Shown here: piece by piece, positions 19,971 through 30,500 of the stretch
Position numbering within the stretch: position 1 is the stretch's first letter
Layout: each line of letters opens with the position of its first letter
Assembly (NCBI RefSeq): GCF_030253575.1
Contig: NC_080569.1
Coordinates: 3,659,501 to 3,723,500, forward strand
DNA length: 64,000 bases
Direction of reading: 5' to 3'
Source: Rhododendron vialii
Lineage: Eukaryota; Streptophyta; Magnoliopsida; Ericales; Ericaceae
Program-made: the position numbers and the translations under genes
The notes under the pieces: model-generated
What the model was told of the DNA's origin: nothing
Databases searched by the model: none
Seen by the model: only the letters and a program-made list of their open reading frames with translations

Positions 19971-21827
19971 TTAAAAGCTACTACTACTTCCTTTTAAGCT
20001 GTACACGGGAAGGGTTTCTTTGCTTTTGTGCCTAATGAAAATCTTCTTCTTCTGGCTGCTTGCTCCATTGTCAATGGTTATGACAATCTTCCCAGGCTCA
20101 TATATGTAAAAGGAATTTCTAGCACTCTCTCTCATTTTGTTTTCCTTCTGAAGCAAGACATTGTACGAGCAATCGTCGTCCGGGATGAACTCCTCCTTGT
20201 AGCTCACCTCGTATCCGACCACCGTCATGTCCCAAATCACCGTCACTCCGGCCTATTCAATTCAAGAGGGAGAAAAAAAAAAAAAAACACAAGTCCAAGA
20301 TTGGTTACCGAAGGGGAAACTTTGTAAAATTTCAATATGAGTAGTTAAAAAGATATTTACTTCTGCGACAGCGATTTTAATCTTTTGAATCATTCCTCCT
20401 CTTACGCTGAAGCGTAAAACTATGTCGTCTGTCGAGAACTCGTTATCATTCTCCCTCTTGAGACCACCATATTGTACAGGAAGGTTCTCTGGGGCTATGT
20501 ACCTAACGAGGTTTACGCAAATTTTTGTCACAAGATGTATTTGGATAATGAATTTCGCAGAAAAAAAAAAAAAGGTTAAGAAAAGTTACAAATCAATCAC
20601 AAATTTGAAACCCAAACACGGCATGAAAGCATTGGGATTCAATATGCTCACTTGAGGAGGGTCTGTGTGACTCTTAATGGCCTCACAAAGATGAACTTGC
20701 TCTTTGTTCTCTGAGATATGAACTGTGAATGCAGTGCATGGCTCACATAATACCAAAATGGGACATTTACATATATCTGCAACCCATAAACCAAAATGTT
20801 AAAATTTCACCAATAACGTAAGAGGTTTTGTAACGACCGGCTCCCGGCTGCCATGTATAATACTGTCCGTTTTGGCCGCCTCCATGGATTTGCCAGTTGT
20901 CCAAAGCAGGCGCGGGTTGTTACAGGTTTAGCAATTAATGGCTTTGTGAAACTAAAACATAAATTAGGCCTCTCCTAAGGTTAAAACAATTTGAATCAGA
21001 TTGATACCCAATACTAGAAATTCACTTACATTCCTGAAGATGAGTTCAGGGTAGTTTTCTTGAAACAGCACCACTGTTTTCTTGTTAAGTGAACTCAGCT
21101 CTTTCGTGGCGGGTCCGGGTGAGTTCTTCAAATCAGTAATCTGAAGAATGGAATTCTCCCCACCAGACTTGAAACCGAGCTTTTGGATACCCATTTCCAT
21201 GGATTTCACTTTCCACCTAAGAAACTCCTGGTTTTTTTCTTCAGTCCCAAAAGTACTCTTGTAAAACTCTCTATTTTTCAATGCCCCAAACAGAGTGTAA
21301 CAAACAGGGCGCCCCTGTTTATCCTCGCCATCTATGAATTCTAGATTCTCAAGCCTGGAGTCAATTTTCTCATCGAGAATCCCCTCGACTTTGAATTCCC
21401 TCCGCCATTTCAAAGTCCTCCGAAGCATACTGAATGCCTCTGGGACTTTGAAATCCCTTGCTTTCAAGAATTTCAGTAGGACAACATCCGTCCCATCGTG
21501 TCCTCTACTAGGCAACAGAGGGACACCCCAAAGGGTAATTTCCCTTAGATTTCCCCTGAGATCCGATGGTAATTCGAATTGTCCATTGTTTTTTCCGAGA
21601 ATGTAATTGCTGAGAATTGCATCTTCAACTAGGCACCGGAATTCGAGCAATGACTTCTTTCTTGATTGCTTTAGTTCGACTGAATCCGGGTTTTCGCTTT
21701 CTTGGCCAATCGTGTCATTATTTTCATCAAGGCATTCTTGGAAAGAAAGGGTACCTCCCTTCTCCTCCTCGTCATCAATTTCATTATGAACATATTCCTC
21801 TGACGGAAACACTTTCTCCCCCGGCAT
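19971..21827 (-). CDS. Patellin (SEC14/CRAL-TRIO plus GOLD domain lipid-binding protein)
   Basis: Four exons: 21827-21030, 20776-20652, 20502-20361 and 20252-19971, summing to 1347 nt (448 residues), with GT-AG splice sites and consistent phases. An acidic N-terminus is followed by a CRAL-TRIO N region (ITLWGVPLLPS, DVVLLKFLKARDFKV), a SEC14 lipid-binding domain (LQITDLKNSPGP, VLFQENYPEL, NVPFWYY, RTKSKFIFVRP, KYIAPENLPVQYGG) and a C-terminal GOLD domain (VIWDMTVVGYEVSYKEEF, YEPGKIVITIDNG). Patellins bind phosphoinositides at membranes and act in cell-plate formation and auxin-carrier trafficking. The start at 21827 was chosen because it opens an acidic patellin-like N-terminus; an in-frame ATG at 21998 exists but reads less like the family. 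Closest subtype seems PATL4/PATL6-like; unsure. Confidence 0.92.
20829..20924. mobile_element. 96-bp solo-LTR-like insert in patellin intron 1
   Basis: Bounded by TGTAACGACC and GGTTGTTACA, so it has TG...CA ends and a short inverted TGTAAC/GTTACA terminus. A perfect 5-bp direct repeat GGTTT flanks it (20824-20828, 20925-20929). Very short LTRs of this kind are known for TRIM and SMART elements. It is GC-richer than the surrounding intron. The family is not identified. Confidence 0.55.
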
Positions 21828-23914
21828 TTCTGTGATAAATCCGGCAGGCCGGAGGATTGCCGGAGCTCGGATTGTGTGCTGAGAAAGGGCGTAAGGTTTT
21901 CCTATCAACTTTCCACTTTCTACGGCACCAAATCCTTTCAGGAAGAGGAGGTTTATTTTAAGGGTAATTTGAAACCATTGGTTTTTTTGTGGCGCCAAAT
22001 TCGGGGCCTACCTACTTTTCAACAACAATGTACGTATGCATTGTGTTCTGTTGTGTGTACCTACTTTAACCAACAAAAAAAAAGGAGTAAAATCCTCATA
22101 CATAATCACGTGGTCATTTTTTTTATTTTATAATAATTGAATATTCAGACCAGCTGTGCGCATCTTAACTTATCACATTATCATTTTATTGTAACGGACG
22201 GTTCTTCCTGTAAAAGTGATCATATCTCCACCCAACCAATAGTGAGTTTCGAAGAATGGGCTCAATCAAGGGCAGAACCAGGAATTGATTCTACCCCGGG
22301 CTAACCCAAAACCAGTGTTTTCAATTATATAGATTGTATCGGGATATGTGTGGCATATCTTAAAATACATTAGTTGGAAGAATAGAAATTTCTATTATTC
22401 AGTTGAATAAAAATTTTGGAAAAGAAAGAATACAAAAGACAAGAGTGGGGAATTAGACACTTGAACTCAGCCTTTTTTTTTGGTTGATACAAAATAGCTA
22501 AAAATCATCCATATTTATACTACTCCATAGAAAACGATATTTTCATACAAGATAAATTTTGAGGTAATTCTAGAATTACATATGTGACTAATTCTTACAA
22601 AAAATTCTAGATATTTCACAAGGATATTCTAAAGTTTCTAAAGCTAGATATTTTAGAGTTTCTAAAAACTAGATACTGTTTATATCTTCTTCAATAATAT
22701 CTTCTATCTTTGGATTTTGTCGATTGAACTTGTTTGGACTTAACTTTCTTGTATCAAATACTAAATTTAGTTTATAGTTCAACAATGTTAATCATAATTA
22801 ATAGACAATTAAAAAGTAGATACACCTAATACCACCAACAAACTATGCTTATATTTTTAAAAAAAATTAAGATGCAAAATTTCAAGTCTCTCAATTGAGA
22901 CCTGTTACGTTAAGGTTTTCTATACCCTTTGTTAGGGAAAGAAAAGTCAAGCAAAATACAATCAAAGTATGGTTCTTTTATACAAGCCATATATTAAGAT
23001 TGAATGTCTATCAAATGGTTTGAAAGATTCCATAATTATATCAAACGACTTAGATTAATGCATTCGGGGTTCCGCTTCGTGAAATAAGGTCCGACTATTT
23101 CCCAACAAAAATATAAGTCAACACGTACCGAATTAGGATACGCGTATAAATCATAGGATACATGGTCATACAAAAAGGATACAGGGTGGGATACGTATCG
23201 TTCTCAAAATGAGACGATACAAATTGTAGGATACGTATAATGTATTGAAGGTATTTAACAACTATGGGCAAAATAGTGTAAATAATATGCATACGGGCAA
23301 TCTCTAATAGATAAGATTTGTAATCCAATCCACGCACCGCGAGTATGGCTATTATCATCATATTATTGACCTCGCATATTGTGAATGTTCAGATTGTAAC
23401 GAGTGTGAACATTGGATATCTATTTCTTAGGAGTTAATATAGTGGTGTCTTTAAATGCACAATATAAAAAAGTAGCTCCCGTAAAAATTCTTGGACATCA
23501 AAAAATCTCAAAAAATGCTTCAGATTTTTTGTTGTTATTACATTATAATTTAAACCTAATAAAATAAGATTGTAAGAACCAAAATTTAAAATTTAAGCCA
23601 ACCAACCAGTTTTTTGCATGACTGAATCAACTAAATCAGTAAAAATCTAAGCACATCGAGCAGTGCTCTGCATTTAATAATATAAGAGCAAATCTAAATA
23701 CATCAGCCAGTACTCTGCATAATAAGAGAATATTTATGGATCTGAAGCCTCACAATTCGACGTACTTGAATAGTATTTCTGCTCAAATGTAAAAATAAAT
23801 AAACTAGATGAGAGATTAAAGAAATTCTAGTTTTCCACGTCAATGAGATTCAAGGATTTTAATAGTAGCATGTTTACCTTGTTGAAAACCAGGATAATAT
23901 TCCAGCTTCATTAA
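21828..23914. other. AT-rich intergenic DNA with transposon debris
   Basis: No gene recognised. 22110-22165 on the minus strand carries the SINE-family tail (gcgcacagctgg, then A-rich). About 22440-22790 looks like a degraded copia LTR fragment, ending in TTCAACA when read on the plus strand, but I could not place both ends. 23100-23250 has several short ggatacg-type direct repeats. The first 150 bp or so may hold the patellin promoter. Confidence 0.45.
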
Positions 23915-24261
23915 GGCTCAGTTTGTTTGAGAGTAAAATGTTTTTTGCTAAAATATTTTACTTATTCTCCGGTGTTTGGTTGTGTAAAAAATGAGGAAAA
24001 TATTTTACATGTAAAACATTTTCTTTTAATTAGATGAAAATGACTTACCCTTAAATCTTCCGTAAGTTATTTTCCGAAATGAATATGTTGTATTTTACAG
24101 CAATTCTCACTGCTCAGTTTCCTCAATCATCCTAAGCCATGTTCAATTCAAATATTCTCAGATCTCTCCACTGTTTAAGCCTCCTTCTCTCTCTCTACAC
24201 TATTTTGTTAATTTCTGAAAATATTTTTCAAGTGACAACTTTCACCGAAACCAATGGAGCC
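23915..24261 (+). mobile_element. Tourist-like MITE (PIF/Harbinger type), copy A
   Basis: Ends are GGCTCAGTTTG on the left and GGAGCC on the right, flanked by TAA on both sides (23912-23914, 24262-24264). 347 bp, no coding capacity. A related copy in opposite orientation lies in SMC1 intron 6 (32429-32762); both share the phrases ccggtgtttggttgtgtaaaaa and tgaaaatgacttac. Confidence 0.68.
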
Positions 24262-24583
24262 TAAGAGTGATGGACTCTAAGATTGAAGAATGAAAGCCAA
24301 ATTTTTTGGTTTAGCATAAACCCAGGATGTCAGTCCTTCGCCCGATTTGGAAAATGGTAACTTAATGAACCCATTTTGATTGACATCTTGACCAACAGGT
24401 AGCTTGAAGTCGCTTTTAGGGCTTTTCATGTGACATCTGAATCAAAAGACTCAGCACCATGATGTTTCAAGAAATTCCTTGAGTCAATTTAACTGGATTT
24501 TCAGCTTTGAACAATCAATAAGAACCCTTGCCCTTGACAATTGTAGAGAGAGAGTACAAGAGAAAAAGTAGAAAGAAAGAACG

Positions 24584-24621
<38 letters not shown>

Positions 24622-25285
24622 GGTTGGTGTGATGAATTGGGCTAAAAAAAATAAATTGAGTTTTTGATTTTTCTCAAAGTGACCATGTTAGCTCTTAAGT
24701 ACTTCTGCCCTTGGGCTCAATAATTGTATGGTCGTACTCTGTGAATATTTAATACTCATCGTGATTGGATGGACTAGAGTTAAGATTGAGTATGTTCTTC
24801 CGGATGAATTTATATTTGTTGTATACATGTGTCCAAAAAACAAAAAAAAGAGTTCTTACTGCCTATTGGGTGACAAAAAATTAGACGTTGCGATGAGGTG
24901 AATTCCCAGTGATTGCAGCCCAGCTCCGACCGCGGCTTCTTGACAGACTTGAGGTACACTGTCATTAATAAGGGTTTACGACATACGATCAAAAAATAAC
25001 AAAAGGTTTTACGACATAAGGAAATGCTTGAACACGTTAGTTTTGAGGCAAAAGCACCCAAGAGCCTTGCATTCTTGCACCATCAGACTATAAACATCTC
25101 TAATCCAGTCACAAGTTGCTCCACATATCTGGAAATCCGATGGGAGTTGGTTAAGATTAATAAAGTTGGAAGGGGGGGTATGAAAAACTTTCCGAGCCAT
25201 GCTCATGCTCATGCTCGAAAAGGGCGTTAGATGTATAAAATTCCAACAGCTATCGTTCCAGTTAAGGATGGCCAGAATTTGTACC
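24262..25285. other. Intergenic DNA with a GA microsatellite
   Basis: A (GA)n run lies at 24587-24618. Several short open frames have no recognisable family. No gene seen. Confidence 0.5.
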
Positions 25286-25294
25286 AACATTTTA

Positions 25295-26531
25295 GGGCAA
25301 ATTTCATTGACCTCCCCTGAGGTTTCTGACACAAACAGAAACCTCCCCTGAGGTTTCTGAAATAACATTGCCCTCCCCTCCTTTACCTGAAAATACCAAG
25401 GGACCTCCCTCTCCGTTAATTGGATGTTAGAAAACGGATGGAAAAGATTATTTCTCTCTCCACCCACTACTAAAACTAAACTAAACTCCCAACCAAATAA
25501 AACCATGTCATTGTACTATATTTTTTACAATACATATACTATCCTCACCAGACTCTTTACCCCTCTTATTTATAAAATATAAAATACAAACATCACTACA
25601 CTTTGTACCCGTTTCACTTTGAAATTTTGTCCTTATTTAAAAGGATTCACATTTGTTAATCATCTATCAAATTTTTGTGAATTATTAGTTCGTCTCGATA
25701 AGAGGAATTGAAAAAATAAAAAATTAAGACTTTTTCCAAATATTTTGAGAAATTCAATATTTTGGATAAAAATAATAATTTTATATTCTTTTGATTCCTC
25801 TCGTTGAGATAAACCAATGATCCACAAAAATTTAACGCAAAACTTGCAAATACAAAAAAAAATTCAAATATGAACAAAAATAAAAAGCCTAAAAATCTCA
25901 CAAACAAGTCCGCATGAAAATTTTTGTAGGATTTTTGGGCTTTTTGATTTTTGTTCATATTTGAATTTTTTCGTATTTGCAAGTTTTGCGTTAAATTTTT
26001 GTGAATTATTGGCTTATCTCAACAAGAGGAATTAAAAGAGTACAAAATTATTATTTTTACCCAAAATATTGAATTTCTCAAAATATTTGAAAAAAGTCTT
26101 AATTTTTTACTTTTTCAATTCCTCTTATCGAAACGAACTAATAATTCACAAAAATTTGATAGATGATTAACAAATGTGAATCCTTTTAAATAAGGACAAA
26201 ATTTCAAAGTGAAACGGGTACAAAGTGTAGTGATGTTTGTATTTTATATTTTATAAATAAGAAGGGTAAAGAGTCTGGTGAGGATAGTATAGGTATTGTA
26301 AAAAATATAATACAAAGACATGTTTTTATTTGGTTGAGAGTTTAATTTAGTTTTAGTAGTGGGTGGAGAGAGAAATAATCTTTTCCATCCGTTTTCTAAC
26401 GTCCAATTAACGGAGAGGGGGGTCCCTTGGTATTTTCAGGTAAAGGAGGGGAGGGCAGTGTTATTTCAGAAACCTCAGGGGAGGTTTCTGTTCGTGTCAG
26501 AAACCTCAGGGGAGGTCAGTGAAATTTGCCC
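25295..26531. mobile_element. Mutator-like element made of two ~600-bp inverted arms
   Basis: The termini are GGGCAAATTTCA and its complement. A perfect 9-bp target duplication AACATTTTA flanks it (25286-25294, 26532-26540), the length used by Mutator-like transposases. The two arms mirror each other almost to the centre near 25910. Each arm end carries two copies of a cctcccctgaggtttctg unit. The open frames in each arm are mirror images of the same repeat and have no family. There is no transposase, so it is non-autonomous. Transcription would give a long hairpin RNA. Confidence 0.88.
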
Positions 26532-26540
26532 AACATTTTA

Positions 26541-26878
26541 TGGATGATAAAACAAAGCAAGACGTGGAAAGCAACAATAATTGCATCATGATCACACTTT
26601 TCAAGTTACATATCAGCACGTCCAACAAGTTTAATGTTGCTATAAACTTGGATGCTAAACACACACACACACACACACACAGATATGCTTGAAAGTTCGA
26701 TGGGGTTGTGGGAAAAGGGCATCATAGATTCACAAGGCACGAAATAAAATACAAAAACAGTGATTTTTACAAGCTTCAAGAGGAAACAAAGGTATCTAAC
26801 GCTAGCCAAGTTATGTCCTTGTATTTACATCCTACAACCAATCGCAGTTACAGGATACAGCAACCCAAAGTCTAACTT
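26541..26878 (-). other. Probable SMC1 3' UTR and downstream flank
   Basis: Follows the SMC1 stop (26881-26879) on the minus strand. It contains a (CA)n run at 26658-26681 on the plus strand, GT in the transcript sense. I see no clear AATAAA signal. Confidence 0.45.
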
Positions 26879-27465
26879 TCATGACTCCCGGTACTTTGTC
26901 AGGTCAAATGTCAGTGTTCTAGAGCAACTGGGAAAAGAAAAGAAAAAACAAGCGGCATAAGCACAAACTTTCAACTGATCGACACACACGAAAGTGAACA
27001 AAACTGAAATAATGGTGCTAAGAAACATACCTTCGCTCAGAATCCCTATAGACTCCAACCAACGCTTCAGCCTTGTCATAAAAACTATCTTTGAGGGATA
27101 TCACTATACTCTGAAACCCGCTTCCACCCTCAATGTCTTGATTACCCCGAGATCCTTCACATGACTTTGATCGAATGAATCCAGCAACCTTAGCAACATT
27201 CAAATTGTCTAATGCAGCATCCACTTCATCCAATATAAAGAATGGTGATGGTCTATAACTGGAACGTTGAATACGAAGTCGGGAAACCATTAGTTCTTGG
27301 AAAAGCATGTGCAAATTGAAAGACTCAAGTCCAACATAGGAAATCGTCCATCCATAAAAATGATTCTTGTCACAAATATTGACTTCATTGCAAGAAATAT
27401 CTTACCATGAAAATAAGCAACGAGAAATAAAGCAGCATACGCTCAGAATACTGAAGTGGGTGTGG

Positions 27466-27522
<57 letters not shown>

Positions 27523-30500
27523 TACACCTCCCTACGCACCTGTGGATAGAGAACAGTAATGCAAGTGCTGCAACAGTCTTCTCCCCACCAGATAGCTGTT
27601 CCATTTCACGGAAGCGCTTTGTTGGGGGCATAGCTGAGTACTTGATTCCATGTAAGAACGGCTCATCCTCGTTGTCCAAGTTCAAATATGCTATCCCACC
27701 AAGCTGGTGTGTGGTACTCTTCGTAAGTTGATTGTAGATTTTGTCTATATTACTAGAAATATGTTTGAAAGCTTCCATAAACAATTCGTACCTGTAATAT
27801 ATCCAATATAACCGGGGAAAAAATGACATAAACAAGAAGTATACATAACTCAGCAAATTCATCAAGAATACTTGGCTCATGCCAAATGGCACATAAATTA
27901 AAATCTCCTCCCTACACATCATGCAAGTAAATATAATCAACACACCGAAACAAAAACAAGGAACCAGTAGCATAAAATATAGAAACATACATTACCTCAA
28001 CCTAGCATTCTTCTCTGACCAAATTGACTGCTCCTAAAAATAAGTTATTAACCAAGTTGATGACTATCTGTCTGGCAACAAGCATGAGTTGTTTTATGTT
28101 GGTGTCTTTAATTTCAGCACTTTAGAATGATTTCTTATACTTCATGTAATAGCTCTTAAAAAGACGTGTAGTAAATAATAACAATATTAGCATCATGCAG
28201 ACACGAGGGATACTTGTAGTAAGCATTATGACCTCCTCTGTTTCACTGAATTATACTTGTCAGCTACTTCTTTTTCTTCTTTCCTGGCAGCTTCGAACTC
28301 CTCGGTCGCAACTCTTTCCTTCTCCAGCAAAGCCTCGTATTGGTCCAAGGCCTTCAGATTTGGAGCTGTCCGTTCAATTTCTGATATTAGGGCACCAATT
28401 TTTTGCGTAAATTCCACATCAAGCTTCTCCCTCTGAGAAGGCCTCGTGTTCTGAAGATAAGATCTACTTAATTGACTAAAATCAAGAGCTGGGTCCGATG
28501 TAGGTGATCCTGTATCCATCGGGTCAGAGATAGTAGGAAGGACTATGCCCTCCAGTTCACACTTCTCAAAAATCTCTTGCTTCTGTGACTTGAGCTGCTC
28601 GATCTGTGCCTCCTGGAAAACCAGGCACACGAGGTTGTTGGAATAAAACTCTTTTATTGAGGTAATCTCCAGCTACTAACAATAAAGCAAACTATGCTGC
28701 CTAACCTTTGATTTCAATTGACGACTGTGTTTGGCTAAGCTTGTCGTAGCAATAGAAATCTTTTTCCTCCATTCCTGGATATCCTTCTCACACTCTTCTG
28801 ACTTGGACTTCCATTCTATGAAAGAAGAAAAAAGACCACAGCAGGAAACTTATTAAGCTATAGTAAGGAGGAGAAGAAATTACTAATTGTAAATGGCAAT
28901 AAACTGCTAATGGATGCAAGCAGTCAAATACAACTGTAACTTTAAGACCTCATAAACACCCATTGGGCTATATACTTTCCAATAACCTAGTAAACTTCTC
29001 TTAACATGAGGAGCAGAAAGCATACCCTTCACTTCCTCCTTCAAATGATCAATGTCATCAGTAGCTTTCTTCATCGCTGATTTAAGTTCTTCCTCTTTGG
29101 CCTTAACCTCGTTTAAATCACTTGTTAGAGCACCGAGAGAAGATTCCAACTTCGTAATTGGAGAATCCATGTCTCGCTTTTGCTCATACTCCAACCTGAA
29201 ATGTAGGAAGGAAACACGTAAATCCCAAAACTGGGCACGTCATAAGATAGTATCAAAATAGGGACAGCTAGGCATAGCAAGTTAATGTTATTCTAGAAAT
29301 TAGAAGGCCCAACAGTGACTACATATCACTGCATTTTTTTAAGCTGACATTTTTATTCGCATATGGCTTTTGATGAGGTTTAAAACCCATTTTTACTCCC
29401 TGGTAGTATTTTGAAGCAGATCTTACAATCAAACAACCAAAAATTCAATTCCTTGGATCCATAGAGTAGAGACAGAAGTCAATAGGGGAGAAGCCATCAT
29501 GCATCGATTTGGAATAATGTTCTGGTAGGTGTAACTCACATCAGTAGGTCCTGAGCAGTAAAATCTACCAGCATATTTAGAATATTTCATATCTTCAGAG
29601 CTTGATAATTACAAGACAAACTGCAGGGATTTGGGCCATGAGTTTAGAACACGTGTCCCGATTCCAAAACGGCAAAACACTGCACGGACCATGAAATTCT
29701 TTCATAGATAAACCACATTCACTCGTAAAAAACAGTTCACACAGGATGTTTGTGTGTACTTCGAAGGTCCAGCCCTTTAAGTGCATAGCTGATAAGAACC
29801 ATATTTCACACTTCAGTCCAAAAGGTCCACTGCAGGAAACTACACTTTAGTAAAGCCACGATAGAGATCTATATCAGAATTATTCTCTCAAATTTTAATA
29901 AATCAACTTCAATTCATGCTCTCTTCTTTTATCTGTGATAAGTCGGACACTCAATGCAGCATACATATCAGAGTAACATAGTCACTAGCACAAGTAATAC
30001 TTTTTTTCAACAATTGGATGAAAACAAGTTTATAATGATTAGATGGTGCTAATAAAATCAAATCAGAATACCTCTTTCTTGGATCAAACACCCAGCACAT
30101 GCACAAATCACAATCACACAGCAATAGACCTGCTTAAGTATAAACACTTCGCAACTTTTCATAGATATAATGAAAACAAAGTTTATTTAGCAATTCTTCT
30201 TTGTCGTTATATGCAAAAATGCTTTGGGTCAAAAGACATCAACTAGAAGCTGTCCACTCCTGAACATCTCATTCCCAAAAACAAAGATAAAGTGAATAAC
30301 ACATCGTCACCTATAAATGAAAGGAGCACATCAAGACATAGACTTACTGGTACTTCAACTTTGATTGCTGATTTCTCAAGCTGAACCTTTCTTCATCCAT
30401 CTGTTGAGCAGCCTTGAGCTGGTTTTCTTCATACTCACGAATATTTTTCACCCCAACAGACTCACTAAAATTCTTGTAAATCCGGTCAACCTTATCATTG

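Noticed and set aside
22265..22310. A hAT-like start (caagggcagaaccagg)
   Set aside because: No matching inverted end or 8-bp duplication could be found.
25009..26547. Open frames reading RNNLFHPFSN and GRFLFVSETSGEV in both halves of the palindrome
   Set aside because: They are the same inverted arm read from both sides, have no family and vanish at the element ends.
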